Shown here: positions 26,386 to 40,596 of the stretch, one piece after another
Position numbering within the stretch: position 1 is the stretch's first letter
Layout of the letters: the number at the start of each line of letters is the position of its first letter
Assembly: GCA_020975725.1 (NCBI GenBank)
Contig: QXJR01000011.1
Location: forward strand, 310,001 to 374,000
Origin: Picocystis sp. L7
Lineage: Eukaryota > Chlorophyta > Picocystophyceae > Picocystales > Picocystaceae
DNA: 64,000 bases
Reading direction: 5' to 3'
Notes under the pieces: model-generated
Database searches by the model: none
Seen by the model: only the letters and a program-made list of their open reading frames with translations
What the model was told of the DNA's origin: nothing
Program-made: the position numbers and the translations under genes

Positions 26386-29300
26386 TGGTATCGGAGCCCG
26401 TTTGAAGCAGAAGAAAACAGAAAACAAACTGAAAAACTAAACAGAAAGAAAACGCAAAAAAAAAACAAAAAAGAGAACAGAGAAAAACAAAAACAAAATG
26501 GAAGGAGTGAACTTCGAGAAACTGAACTCCGAAAACTTCCCGATATGGAAACATCGGATGAAAGCTTTGCTGGTCACCAAGGGAGTTGGAGAAGCCATCA
26601 CAAACAAAGACAGTGAACACTCCGAAAAGGCATTGGCACTCATGTGCTTGTGTGTGAGCAATGAGTATGTGGATTTGGTGGCGAACTCTGAATCTGCGCA
26701 GCATGCGTGGACGATGCTCGAGGACATGCATGCGGGTCAAACCGCCGCACGCCGTCTCACCCTGCGCAAGGAGTTAACAGGACTTACCAAGAAACCGGAG
26801 GAAAGCATGATGAGCTTCATCATGCGTGGAAAGCAGATCTGCACCAACCTGCGCGCGATCGATGGGTCGGTGACCGACATCCATCTGATCGATGCGATCT
26901 TATCTGGCCTGCCGGAGGAATATGCCAACAAGGTAGAGATGCTGACTACCTTGGGAGAGACAGACATGCTCAAAATTCAGAATCAGCTTCTCCAGGCAGA
27001 AAGTGCCATCACCGTGCGAGAGACATCTAGAGGCCAGGTTGCTTTCGCTACGCAGAACCGACGCCCGAAGTTTACCTGCAGCTATTGTGGCAGAAGTGGA
27101 CATGGCCGCGAAAAATGCTGGTACCTGAACGGATTGCCTCCACATCTGCTGAAACAGCCCAGAGACGATAGGGAGACGGATGAAAAGGTTGCACTGGTCT
27201 CTTATGCTTTGGAATGTGGAAATGCAAACTGTTTGGAAAACATCTGGATCGTGGACAGCGGCGCCACCGCTCATGTTTGCGCTCAACAAGAGATGTTTAC
27301 ATCTATGACACAAGAAGCATCGCCGCAGTCCATCTTGGTTGGAAATGGAGAAGTAGTGCATGCCAAGCAATCTGGAACCGTTGCTCTTGCTGAAAACGTG
27401 GAATTGCAGAAGGTGCTGTTTTGCCCGGAACTACGGGTGAACTTAATCTCGGTTCCAAAACTGATGGAACGTGGATGCAACGTGTACTTTGAAAATGGGG
27501 CATGTGCGATTTGGAAAGGAAAGCAGAAAGTCCTCAGTGCGGTGCAGAAAAATGGTCTTTACGTGATCTGTGGAAAAATGGAAAACGTTTTCTCAGCCAC
27601 GGAGTGGCACAGAAAATTGGCTCATTTTGGCCAGATGGAAAAGCTGCACGACACCGTGGAAGGTGTACCAGACAATCTAAAGTGGACCAAAAACAGCTGT
27701 GAAACGTGCATTCAAGCCAAACAAGCCAGATCTGCCATCCCCAAAGGAAATGAAGAAAATCTGGCAAATGTTGGAGAATTGTTGCATATGGATTTGATCG
27801 GACCCATCACGCCTGCTGGAAAGAACGGAGAAAAATACATTGTCAGCATTCTGGACGAGAAGAGCAAACTGGGGGTTGCAAAACCTATTTGCAACAATCA
27901 CAAGCAGCAGCTGTCATCAAAACGGTGATTCGAATGATGGAGAAGCAAACTGGAAATGCTGTGAAGTTTGTGCGTTCGGATCGTGGAACCGAATTTCTCA
28001 ATGCAGAGTTACAAAACTTTCTGCAAGAAAACGGCATCCAGCAACAGACGAGTGCACCATACACTCCACAGCAAAATGGAAACGCAGAACGATATAACAG
28101 GACAATTCTGGAAAAAGTGCGCGCAGTGCTCTTGGATGGTGGTCTGGACAAACGTTTTTGGAGCTTTGCCGTGGAATATTGTGCTCTTGTCAGAAACCGT
28201 TTGCCTTGCAAACCTCATGGCCGTACACCCTACGAAGCAGTTTTTGGTCAGAAACCGGATGTTTCCAATATGCACATATTTGGTGAAACGTGTTATGTGC
28301 TGAAGAATCCAACTGAGACAACTGGAAAAATGGATGCAAAAAGTAAGCCAGGTCATTTCGTTGGATTCGAGCCTGGAACAAAAGACACGTACCGTATTTG
28401 GTGTGGTGAAAAATTGGTACTGTCCAGAAACGTCACTTTTCTTGGTGTGGCAGAGAAACCTACAGCATCGCCAGATGACACTCAGGAAGACATAACGCCT
28501 ATGCCTACCGCGTCAGAAACATTGGAACCTGTTTCGTTGGGGGAGAGGCAGAACAGTACAATTGAAAATGTGGAATTACCAGAGCACGAAACAACCGAGG
28601 GAATGGGAGATGCAGAAAACATCAGCAATACGGCTGCTGAAGAAAGGCGCTACCCACTTCGTGAACGTCGTCCACCACAGCCATATTGGACTGCAAATGT
28701 TTGCTTGACCGATCCTTTGACTTTGGATGAGGCTTTAGGTAGCCCCCAGCACGATGATTGGAAACTGGCCTTGCAGGAAGAAGTATCCAGTTTGAGCGAG
28801 CAGGATGTTTTTGATGTGGTGGACCGAACGCCTCAGATGAAGACTCTGCCTTGCAAGTGGGTCTTCAAGGTAAAATACGACCAAGATGGGAACATCCAAC
28901 GTTTCAAGGCTCGCCTGGTTGCCAAAGGATTCAAACAGGTTGCAGGCATTGATTTTGGTGAAACGTTTGCACCGGTGGCAAAACAAAGCACTTTACGTTT
29001 ATTGTGGACCTTGGCTGCTAAACGAGACTGGGAAGTCGAAAACATTGACATCAAAACGGCTTTCCTCAACGGTGATCTGGACGAAGAAATCTACATGGAT
29101 ATGCCCCCTGGTTTTCAGGTGGATGGCAAAGTTTGGAAATTGAAAAAGACCCTGTATGGTCTTAAACAAGCCCCACGTGCCTGGCACATCAAACTCACGG
29201 ATGTTTTGGAAAAGCTTGGATTCAGATGCTCCACTGCAGATCCGGGCTTATACGTGGGTGAAGACATGTTGCTGATGGTCTACGTGGATGACCTGTTGCT

Positions 29301-30246
29301 TTGTGGAAATGGCAGATCAAAAGTGGAAAATGTCAAGCAATCCTTGCTGACCACCTTTGAAGGCAGAGACCTTGGGCCCACGGATCACTTTCTGGGAATT
29401 AAAATGGAACGTGACCGAACTGGAAAAACGGTCTTTCTCAGTCAAGAGACCTACGTGAACAACGTGCTGGAAAGGTTCAGAATGGCAGATTGTTACAGTG
29501 TTTCTACGCCATTGGAACCTGGAACAAAATGGACCTCAGATGCAACAGCCACAGAATCCAACTTTCCATATCAGGAATTGGTTGGGTGTCTCATGTACCT
29601 TGCAGTGTCCACAAGACCAGACATAGCTTATGTGACCAATCGTCTGGCCCGCTATGTCTCTGCACCAACCAGCAATCACGTGGCCGTGGCCAAGAGGGTC
29701 CTGAAATACCTGAATGGCACAAAGGCAGTTGGTATCTTGCTGGGTGACAGCTCCCCAAGTTTGCTGGAAGGCTATTGTGATGCCAATTACGGAGGCTGTG
29801 AAGAAACCAGACGTAGCACAACTGGCTACGTGTTCACTTTGCACGGCAGTTTGGTTTCCTGGCAGACGAAATTGCAGAAAACAGTTGCCGTGTCCACGAC
29901 GGAGGCCGAGTATATGGCTGCTGCTTCTGCAGCAAAAGAAGCGTTGTACCTGAGAAAGGTGTTGAATGATATTGGATTTGGGGCCCAATGCATCACCATT
30001 CATTGTGACAATCAAGGTGCTGTGAATTTGACGAAGAACGCTCTGACGGTGTCCCGTACGAAACACGTCGACATCGCCCATCATTTTGTGCGGAACCGCG
30101 TGAGTCGGGGAGAGCTGAAATTCCAGTACATCAGCACAAATGATCAGCTGGCCGATTCCCTGACCAAGGCCCTGGGGCCCACCAAGTTGCAAGCTGCATT
30201 GAAGACATTGGGCTTGTTGGAATACCAGGCCATGAGCAGGGGAGAG

Positions 30247-30540
30247 TGTTGAGGCTGCTCAAGCCCTGGTCCCTGGGAGGTCGAATCCCTTAAGGACCAC
30301 GACCGAGTTTCGGTCGAGTACCTTCGAGGAGTATGGGGCCCCTGTGGGTCCTCGAAGGGCGATGCCCATTCCTGCAGTGTTCGATACCGACGAGGAGGGA
30401 TCCCGGTTACTGAGAGGTCCTCTGCGGTCGATGAAGCCGCCATTGAGTGGGGATACTCACCACTCATTCTTGCATGTAATACACAACTACGAAGGTGGCA
30501 ACCCACGAACGTATCCAAAGTCAACACCCTGCTTCTTACA
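30247..30540 (+). repeat. Right LTR of Copia family 1
   Basis: 294 bases, preceded by a purine-rich tract and followed by the TTCTT target-site duplicate. Confidence 0.95.
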
Positions 30541-30545
30541 TTCTT

Positions 30546-31276
30546 CCATATAAGTCTTGAAAATCATTCATCATCTGGTAGATGTAAGAAGAAGTTTGTC
30601 GTGTGATAGATGTTCGTGGGTTTCCACCTTCGTACTTTTACTTAAACAAGACAAACGGAGGGTGGACACCAGTCCACACTAGGCTTTCCATCGCATGATG
30701 AAGAATACGAGCTCTATTCCCTCGATTCCTCGTCGGTAACAACGTTGCAGTCTGAGGGCATGCACCTTCGAGGAGTCACCAGAGTCCCTCATACCTCGAA
30801 GGGTACGAGATAGCTTAAGGCCTACCAATCATAGACTTTGGACCTCACAAAGGCTAGGGTATGAGTACTTTCAACACAAACTGTAGCGGTTTCTCTACAA
30901 ATGCGATCAACTTTCGAAACCAACCCAATTAGAAGAGTTAAAATGAAACAAAGCTGATATCAATGAATCACAGACAGACAGTATTGCTTCTATAGGCAGC
31001 AAGGATCATGTTTGGGTTGCTCAGACACTAAGGAGCCTTAAAAGGCATGGGACGTGGGCTAACGGTACACATTTCGTGCATTAATTGTCGTTGCAATGTG
31101 AACACATTCAGCCCTAATGTTAGAAAGCTCAAGTGCAAGCTCCATCATCAAAAGGTAAGTTTGTGGGGAGAGGAGATCCAAATGTCAGAGGGACAAACGA
31201 AGCTCGGTACTTGGGCTGTGCATGTATTTCAACAAAAGATAACATGTAAAATAGGATCAGTCAATCCAAATAGTCT
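30546..31276. other. Intergenic DNA between Copia element 1 and solo LTR
   Basis: No gene seen in about 730 bases. Confidence 0.5.
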
Positions 31277-31572
31277 TATTGAGGCTGCTCCAGCCCTGGT
31301 TCCTGGGAGGTCGAATCCCGTAGAGACTAGGACCGAATTTCGGCCGATAACCTTCGAGGAATATGGGGCCCCCTTGGGGTCCTCGAAGGGCGATGCCCAT
31401 TCCTGCAGTGTTCGATACCGACGAGGACCGATCCCTGTATACTGAGTGGTCCTTTGCGGTCGATGACACCTCCAATGAGTGGGGATACTCACCACTCATT
31501 CTTGCATGTAATACATAACTACGATGGTGGCAACCCACGAACGTATCCAGGGTCAACGCCCTGCTTCATACA
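31277..31572 (+). repeat. Old solo LTR related to Copia family 1
   Basis: About 296 bases clearly alignable end to end with the family 1 LTR, in the same orientation, but with many scattered differences. No interior sequence or primer-binding site follows and the flanks show no matching 5-base duplicate. It is best read as an old solo LTR or terminal fragment, much older than the element at 26092. Confidence 0.85.
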
Positions 31573-34056
31573 CGTTATCCCGTCCACATCGTATCCCAAT
31601 GAGCCAGGGCTCCTCACAGGCCGGATTTCTCTGAGAAGTGTCCGGTTACTTTTTCGTAGAATCATAGGCGATACATATGTCATGTCAAAGTATAGTTGAA
31701 ATCATTCAAAGACGAGCCAACGATTGTCCGGCATCTTCGGCGAAGGTGCCTTTCCAGCGACAAATGATACTGAAGAGAACCGAGTTGATGTACGAAGGCA
31801 GCCTCTTCATGCGATTTCATTAACTATCGCTATTGATAATCACCACAGCATACTCAATGTAGTACATGAACTTGTGGCAATCCTAGACAAGTTGGAATTA
31901 AGAACTTAGATCCATACAGGAGTTCGTATTGCAAATCCAAGTTATATCGTATACGCTAACTGATAAAACAGTTGAAGCAAGAGGTGCTCTCCGAACGATG
32001 AGTAATCCAATTGATCTACGTATTGGTGTCATGAGAAAGCTCCAAAAGTAAGAATGGCTATTCATCCTTGTTGAAGGTTGTAGACTTTTACGTTAAGAGA
32101 CCTCGTCTAACCCTTTCGAGAGGAAGTGCACACTTCTTGAGTATCGTGGTCGAACAAGCCTTTCGTCGAATTCAGTCGTTGTTTTCTGTCTATGACAGCC
32201 ATTGGATGTGTATATATGCGAATCTCGAAGATTCGCTGAGATACCATTACGTAATGGTTCGTACATCCCCAACAGAGAATAAACCCTGAATATTTAATCT
32301 GCATATTCTGATTTTAATATACTATTTTCTGCTTATGATATGAGTTGTTAATATACTTGACCAGCTCTAAATATTCTATATGTGCTACCATTTTGTGCCA
32401 TTTTCCTAGGCAACTATGTAAGTGAAGGAAATGCTGTTTCAACAATCCTTAAATCATTTCAAATACTGCCATCTCCAATAAAAAAAAGCTCGTCTACCAA
32501 CGTATCGAATTCCTGAAAATTGGTTGTAAAGGGATATACATGCCAACCCATACTATAACCATACACATAAGAGTATGTGGTAGACAATTGCTGATTTTCG
32601 CAAATGTTCTAGGAAAACTACTATTTCTGACTACAAATTGTACGACGAGTTTGACCGTCATATCCATTGAACAAAATTGAAACAGTGTAAAAATGAAAAA
32701 CCATCAATAAAAATAAAAAATCCCTAGTCGTGTTTCCATAAGTTTTTGTAAACGTTATTCAACACAGACGACCCCGTACTTCACTTGTAGAACATCTACA
32801 TCCCACAAGAGGTAATGAACAAAAAAGTTATGTCGAATCAATATCATCAACAATGCTCTTGCTGCCGATGCAAACGTAAAACTTTGAGGACACAGCCTCT
32901 GCACTGGAATACATCTCATTAAACAAGCATACTTCAACGAAGCAGATATTCAAACTGCAAACCTAAAACTACTGTTACGTACATGCAATACCTTCAGCAT
33001 TTGTGCTACAATCCGAAACGTCTTGCTGGTCTTCATGTCTTTGGACGCATCTAGTGGGCAATTTCTAAGAAGAACAAATTTTCGACTGGAATAAAATAAA
33101 GCCATCCAGAACATATCAGACTTCTATTTATTCATTGTTGACGACAGTAACTACTCTTCTTAGCGCTGCTTAGGTCTTGGACATATCTTTAAGCTCTCAA
33201 AATAAGATGATGCGCCCTTTCATTACCGCCGTGCTGTACCAGGTTCCTGTCAATTATGAATGCTTTGTCCATCAGTACTCGTTGCAGCAGTAGTTCTCAT
33301 GCTACACATCAGGAATTGAATTCTCTAAGTTGCTCCCGGACATCAAGCTGATTCCCGAGCTAGTTTCAATGTCGTAGAAGTCAATGAATGGTAAAGGCTA
33401 TTTAGGAATGCAATTCCGTTGTTGCCAATGTTCATCGATTTTCTACTTCATCGCCATTGTCTATTGTAGGTAATAAAATCCGGGTAGTTAGGGCAAGCCC
33501 TACGAAAAAGAAGGAAAGTTGGAAATTTATAGTACGTGCCAGTGTTTTATATATATTATCTGTGAACTTCCCCAAATGCAATTGTGACTACTACCCTAGA
33601 CGCAAGTGAGTGAGTGTCTTAAAAAAGTATGTGAAAGAATGGATTTTACATTGAAATATTCTTCATTATCTGAGGCAGCTATTAATATTGTCCATCATAT
33701 TAACAGTCATTCTCGTTAGATTTTATCAATTTCTTCTGCAGTATCTTTACTGGCCTCAACAAATGATCATCTTGGATACCTACTTAATTGCTTACTCTAT
33801 CTGTGCATGTCTCCTTTGCTTTTGCTCACAAAACGGAATCGTGCACAAGTAATACTCTGTATGCAGCATACTGAATTGTACGGCAAAAATTGTTTTCTTT
33901 TTTTCTTCTTGGCGAGAAGCTAAAAGTATTGACCCTTTAACTAACGTATGGCTTAATGTTTTTGTTTTTGTTCTTTCGTCGTCGCGAGGAGAAGCTGCTT
34001 TCATCCGCAAGGCCACCTATTCATTCCTTTCAAAAATTTTGACATGATTGTGCTCC
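31573..34056. other. AT-rich gene-free stretch
   Basis: About 2.5 kb with only short frames and no recognised motif. The last five bases (GCTCC, 34052-34056) are the target-site duplicate of the outer Copia element. Confidence 0.5.
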
Positions 34057-34348
34057 TGTTGAAAGTGCTCAAGCCTTGGTCCCTGGGAGGTCGGATACCT
34101 ACGGGACGATGACCGAGTTTCGGTCGAGTACCTTCGAGGATAATGGGACCCACTAGGGTCCTCGGAGGTCGATGCCCATTCCTGCAGTGAACGGTACTGA
34201 TGAGGATTGCTCAGGTTTTGACAGACGATCCTCTGCGGTCGATGCCGCCGCCATTGAGTGGGGATACTCACCACTCATTCTTGCATGTAATTGATAACAA
34301 CGAAGGTGGCAACCCACGAACGTAACAAGACAACTTGTGCTTCTTACT
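34057..34348 (+). repeat. Left LTR, outer Copia family 2
   Basis: 292 bases beginning TGTTGAAAG, followed by the primer-binding site at 34349-34360. Confidence 0.94.
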
Positions 34349-36150
34349 TGGTATCGGAGCACGTGTGAAGCAAACAAAGTGCGAACAAACAGAAAAACGT
34401 GAAAGAAAGAAAACGCGAACAAAAACGCAAACTGAAAAAAAAAAAAAAAAAACGAAGAAAAATGGAAGGAACGAATTTCGAGAAACTTACCTCCGAAAAT
34501 TATCCAATTTGGAAGCATAGAATGAAAGCCTTACTGGTTACTAAAGGGATCGGTGAAGCAATTACAAACAAAGATAGTCAGCATTCTGAACAGGCACTTG
34601 CACTCATGTGCTTGTGCGTATGCAATGAGTATGTTGATCTAATGGCCAATGCAGATTCTGCGCAACAAGCTTGGAATATGCTGGAGGAAATTCATGCTGG
34701 TCAAACCGCAGCACGCCGTCTAACCTTGCGAAAGGAATTGACAGGACTTATCAAAAAACCGGAAGAAAGCATGATGAGTTTCATCATGCGTGCAAAACAG
34801 ATTTGTACCAATTTGCGTGCAATCGATGGATCGGTCACCGATATCCATCTAATTGATGCAATCCTGTCTGGTCTACCGCAAGAATATGCAAATAAGGTAG
34901 AAATGCTTACTACTTTGAGTGAAACAGATATGCTTAAAATTCAAAACCACTTGTTGCAGGCTGAAAGTGCACTATCCGTGCGAGAAGCATCTACTGGACA
35001 AGTAGCTTTTGCCACACAAAACAGACGCCCAAAAGTATCGTGCACCTACTGTGGCAGAAGCGGACATACACGAGAAAAATGTTGGTATCTCAATGGTCTG
35101 CCACCGCATCTTCAAAAACAACCAAGAACGAATACAGAGAACGAAGAAAAAGTGGCGCTTGTGTCGTACGCACTAGAGTGTGGAAGGGCAAACATTTTGG
35201 AAAACTTGTGGATTGTGGACAGTGGTGCCACAACACATATCTGTGCAAACCGAGAAATGTTTACCTCAGTCATACAAGGTATACCAACGCAATCCATATT
35301 TGTTGGAAATGGTGAAGTTGTGTTCGCGAAAGAAAGTGGAAATGTGGAAGTTGCAGAAAATGTGGAATTGCAGAATGTGCTACTTTGTCCAGCGTTGAAA
35401 GTGAACTTGGTTTCCGTTCCAAAACTTATGGAACATGGATGCAACATATATTTCGAAAACGATGGATGTACAGTTTGGAAAGGAAAGAAGAAGGTACTCA
35501 GTGCCATGCTGAAACATGGACTGTACATTATCAACAGCAGTCATGAACAAGTTTTCTCAGCAATGGAGTGGCATAGGAAATTTGCCCACTTTGGACAGAT
35601 GGAAAAATTACCGAATACAGTGGTTGGTCTTCCAAAGCAACTTAAAATGACAACAAGGCAATGTGAAACGTGTATTCAAGCCAAACAAACTAAAGCAGCC
35701 ATTCCTAAACAAAATGCAGAAAACACTGCACAAGTCGGAGAACTTTTGCACATGGATCTCATTGGACCAATTACACCTGCTGGAAAAAATGGGGAAAAGT
35801 ACATCGTAAGTATTTTGGACGAAAAAAGTAAGCTAGGAGTTGCTAAACCCATTTGCTCCAAGTCACAGGCAGCTAATGTTGTTAAAACAGTTATCATCTT
35901 GCTGCAAAAACAAACAGGAAATGTTGTCAAAGCAATTCGTTCAGATCGTGGAAGGGAATTTATTAACGCAGACCTGCAATCATTTTTGCAAGAAAACGGT
36001 ATTCAGCAACAAACAAGTGCACCCTATACTCCGCAGCAAAATGGCAATGCAGAACGGTACAATCGAACGTTGTTAGAAAAGGTCCGTGCTGTTTTATTGG
36101 ATAGTGGTCTTGACAAAAGTTTCTGGAACTTTGCTATCGAGTACTGTTCC

Positions 36151-36442
36151 TGTAAGAAGCACAAGTTGTCTTGTTACGTTCGTGGGTTGCCACCTTCGTT
36201 GTTATCAATTACATGCAAGAATGAGTGGTGAGTATCCCCACTCAATGGCGGCGGCATCGACCGCAGAGGATCGTCTGTCAAAACCTGAGCAATCCTCATC
36301 AGTACCGTTCACTGCAGGAATGGGCATCGACCTCCGAGGACCCTAGTGGGTCCCATTATCCTCGAAGGTACTCGACCGAAACTCGGTCATCGTCCCGTAG
36401 GTATCCGACCTCCCAGGGACCAAGGCTTGAGCACTTTCAACA
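36151..36442 (-). repeat. LTR of nested Copia copy (3' LTR in element sense)
   Basis: 292 bases, reverse complement of the outer-copy LTR. Confidence 0.94.
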
Positions 36443-39400
36443 CCCGCCCTTGCTCATGGCGTCATAATCTAACAGGCCAAGTGTCTGCATTGCGGTGTTC
36501 AGCTTGCTAGGTCCAAGAGCTTTGGTCAGGAAGTCTGCCTGTTGATCAGTAGTCTTAATATACTGGAATTGGAGCTCGCCCCGACTGACGCGGTTGCGCA
36601 CGAAGTGGTGTGCGATGTCAACATGCTTTGTTCGGGATACTGTTAAAGCGTTCTTCGTCAGGTTTACAGCACCCTGATTGTCGCAATGAATGGTGATACA
36701 CGTAGCTCCATATCCAATATCATTGAGTATTTTCCTCAAATACAAAGCTTCTTTTGCTGCCGTAGCTGCGGCCATGTATTCTGCCTCTGTCGTCGACACT
36801 GCAACTGTTTTCTGCAACTTTGTCTGCCAAGAGATCAAACTGCCATGAAATGTAAATACGTAGCCAGTGGTACTTCTTCTAGTTTCCTCACAGCCACCAT
36901 AGTTTGCGTCGCAGTAACCTGTTAAGAAGTTCGGAGACCTTTCACCAAGCCAGATTCCAACAGATTTTGTTCCTTGTAGATACTTCAGCACTCGTTTAGC
37001 AACTTGCACGTGGTTGTTGTTTGGGGCACAGACAAAGCGGGCCAGACAATTAGTAGCATAGGCAATGTCAGGTCTTGTTGACACAGCTAAGTACATTAGG
37101 CACCCAACCAGTTCCTGGTAAGGGAAGTGAGAAGCAGTCATCGCAGTGTCTGAAGTCAACTTGGTTCCAGGTTCCATTGGTGTTGATACGGTGTGACAAT
37201 CTGTCATTCTGAACCTCTCTATGATGTTTTTCACGTAGTTTTCTTGACTTAGAAAAACTGTTCGTCTGTATCGGTCACGTTGTATTTTGATTCCCAAAAA
37301 ATAATCAGTGGGCCCTAAATCTCTTCCTTCGAAAGCAGTCAACAACAACTGTTTGACACTTTCTACTGCTTTCGTGCCATTTCCACAAAGTAGTACATCA
37401 TCAACGTAAACCATCAACAGCATGTCCTTTCCCACAAACAAACCTGGATCAGCTGTAGAGCATTTGAAACCGATCTTATCCAGAACCTCTGTAAGTTTGA
37501 TGTGCCAAGCTCGAGGGGCCTGTTTGAGACCATACAACGTCTTCTTTAATTTCCAAACTTTTCCATCCACTTCAAATCCTGGAGGCATGTCCATGAAGAT
37601 TTCTTCATCGAGATGGCCATTTAAAAAAGCAGTTTTTATGTCAATGTTTTCAACTTCCCAATCCAGTTTTGCAGCCAAGGTCCAAAGAAGGCGTAATGTA
37701 CTTTGTTTCGCCACTGGCGCAAAGGTTTCGTTGAAGTCAATGCCGGACACTTGTTTGAAACCTTTCGCAACAAGTCGAGCCTTAAAACGTTGCACGTTTC
37801 CGTCCTGATCATATTTCACTTTGAATACCCATTTGCAAGGTAGTGTCTTCATCCCAGGTGTTTTGTCAACAACGTCGAAGACATTTTGTTGACTCAAACT
37901 GGCTACTTCTTCTTGGAGAGCCAGTTTCCAGTCTTCGCGCTGGGCACTGGTAATCGCCTCTTCGAGTGTCATCGGATCTGTAAGGCATGTGTTTGCGTAC
38001 CAGTAGGGCTGAGGAACACGGCGATTGCGCAGTGGGTATCGTCTTGTCTCTGAAAGTTGAGTTCTGTTTTCGTCTGAATCAGATATATCTTGAATGGGTT
38101 CTTCTTCATCGGTCTCCACCAAATCTTCCAAGCACATTCCCTCGTTGTCCAATGGATGTACTTGGAAATGTTCTGCAGATGCAGGCAGATGAGTTAGATT
38201 GCTATCAGTGTTTTCCAGTGCTGAAGTATTATTTTGAGTTAGTCCAAGAAATGTCACGTTTCTAGACAAAACAAGTTTTCCATCACACCATATCAGGTAC
38301 GTGTCTTTGGTACCTGGCTCGTACCCCAAAAATAAGCCACGTTTGCTCTTTGCATCTAATTTTCCACTCGATTCTGAAGGATTCTTTAACACGTAGCAAG
38401 TCTCTCCAAATATATGCATGCAAGAAACATCTGGTTTTACACCAAAGACTTCTTGATAAGGCGTACGTTCATGTGGCTTGCATGGAACACGATTTCTTGC
38501 GTAGGAACAGTACTCGATAGCAAAGTTCCAGAAACTTTTGTCAAGACCACTATCCAATAAAACAGCACGGACCTTTTCTAACAACGTTCGATTGTACCGT
38601 TCTGCATTGCCATTTTGCTGCGGAGTATAGGGTGCACTTGTTTGTTGCTGAATACCGTTTTCTTGCAAAAATGATTGCAGGTCTGCGTTAATAAATTCCC
38701 TTCCACGATCTGAACGAATTGCTTTGACAACATTTCCTGTTTGTTTTTGCAGCAAGATGATAACTGTTTTAACAACATTAGCTGCCTGTGACTTGGAGCA
38801 AATGGGTTTAGCAACTCCTAGCTTACTTTTTTCGTCCAAAATACTTACGATGTACTTTTCCCCATTTTTTCCAGCAGGTGTAATTGGTCCAATGAGATCC
38901 ATGTGCAAAAGTTCTCCGACTTGTGCAGTGTTTTCTGCATTTTGTTTAGGAATGGCTGCTTTAGTTTGTTTGGCTTGAATACACGTTTCACATTGCCTTG
39001 TTGTCATTTTAAGTTGCTTTGGAAGACCAACCACTGTATTCGGTAATTTTTCCATCTGTCCAAAGTGGGCAAATTTCCTATGCCACTCCATTGCTGAGAA
39101 AACTTGTTCATGACTGCTGTTGATAATGTACAGTCCATGTTTCAGCATGGCACTGAGTACCTTCTTCTTTCCTTTCCAAACTGTACATCCATCGTTTTCG
39201 AAATATATGTTGCATCCATGTTCCATAAGTTTTGGAACGGAAACCAAGTTCACTTTCAACGCTGGACAAAGTAGCACATTCTGCAATTCCACATTTTCTG
39301 CAACTTCCACATTTCCACTTTCTTTCGCGAACACAACTTCACCATTTCCAACAAATATGGATTGCGTTGGTATACCTTGTATGACTGAGGTAAACATTTC

Positions 39401-40304
39401 TCGGTTTGCACAGATATGTGTTGTGGCACCACTGTCCACAATCCACAAGTTTTCCAAAATGTTTGCCCTTCCACACTCTAGTGCGTACGACACAAGCGCC
39501 ACTTTTTCTTCGTTCTCTGTATTCGTTCTTGGTTGTTTTTGAAGATGCGGTGGCAGACCATTGAGATACCAACATTTTTCTCGTGTATGTCCGCTTCTGC
39601 CACAGTAGGTGCACGATACTTTTGGGCGTCTGTTTTGTGTGGCAAAAGCTACTTGTCCAGTAGATGCTTCTCGCACGGATAGTGCACTTTCAGCCTGCAA
39701 CAAGTGGTTTTGAATTTTAAGCATATCTGTTTCACTCAAAGTAGTAAGCATTTCTACCTTATTTGCATATTCTTGCGGTAGACCAGACAGGATTGCATCA
39801 ATTAGATGGATATCGGTGACCGATCCATCGATTGCACGCAAATTGGTACAAATCTGTTTTGCACGCATGATGAAACTCATCATGCTTTCTTCCGGTTTTT
39901 TGATAAGTCCTGTCAATTCCTTTCGCAAGGTTAGACGGCGTGCTGCGGTTTGACCAGCATGAATTTCCTCCAGCATATTCCAAGCTTGTTGCGCAGAATC
40001 TGCATTGGCCATTAGATCAACATACTCATTGCATACGCACAAGCACATGAGTGCAAGTGCCTGTTCAGAATGCTGACTATCTTTGTTTGTAATTGCTTCA
40101 CCGATCCCTTTAGTAACCAGTAAGGCTTTCATTCTATGCTTCCAAATTGGATAATTTTCGGAGGTAAGTTTCTCGAAATTCGTTCCTTCCATTTTTCTTC
40201 GTTTTTTTTTTTTTTTTTCAGTTTGCGTTTTTGTTCGCGTTTTCTTTCTTTCACGTTTTTCTGTTTGTTCGCACTTTGTTTGCTTCACACGTGCTCCGAT
40301 ACCA

Positions 40305-40596
40305 TGTAAGAAGCACAAGTTGTCTTGTTACGTTCGTGGGTTGCCACCTTCGTTGTTATCAATTACATGCAAGAATGAGTGGTGAGTATCCCCACTCAAT
40401 GGCGGCGGCATCGACCGCAGAGGATCGTCTGTCAAAACCTGAGCAATCCTCATCAGTACCGTTCACTGCAGGAATGGGCATCGACCTCCGAGGACCCTAG
40501 TGGGTCCCATTATCCTCGAAGGTACTCGACCGAAACTCGGTCATCGTCCCGTAGGTATCCGACCTCCCAGGGACCAAGGCTTGAGCACTTTCAACA
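40305..40596 (-). repeat. LTR of nested Copia copy (5' LTR in element sense)
   Basis: 292 bases, reverse complement of the outer-copy LTR, next to the primer-binding site. Confidence 0.94.

Larger units (their letters stand above)
26092..30540 (+). mobile_element. Copia LTR retrotransposon, family 1, full length (4,449 bp)
   Basis: Complete structure: target-site duplicate TTCTT on both sides (26087-26091 and 30541-30545), LTRs of 294 bases starting TGTTGA and ending TTACA, a primer-binding site TGGTATCGGAGC directly after the left LTR, and a purine tract directly before the right LTR. The interior codes, in Copia order, for a gag with a CCHC zinc knuckle (CSYCGRSGHGREKC), a protease motif (IVDSGATAHVC), integrase, reverse transcriptase (YVDDLLLC) and RNase H (GYCDANYGG). 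The LTRs read as identical, so insertion is recent. The coding part is nearly whole, with about one break. It is treated as a fossil copy. Confidence 0.95.
36151..40596 (-). mobile_element. Copia LTR retrotransposon, family 2, nested inverted copy (4,446 bp)
   Basis: Complete element on the minus strand inside the outer copy, with target-site duplicate GTTCC (36146-36150 and 40597-40601) and two 292-base LTRs (36151-36442 and 40305-40596). The primer-binding site on the minus strand is at 40293-40304. Gag and pol form one long open frame of about 1,250 codons with zinc knuckle, DSGA protease, integrase, reverse transcriptase and RNase H. It looks whole, and it is younger than the outer copy because it interrupts it. 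Sequence identity with the outer copy is so high that both probably derive from the same active source. Confidence 0.95.
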
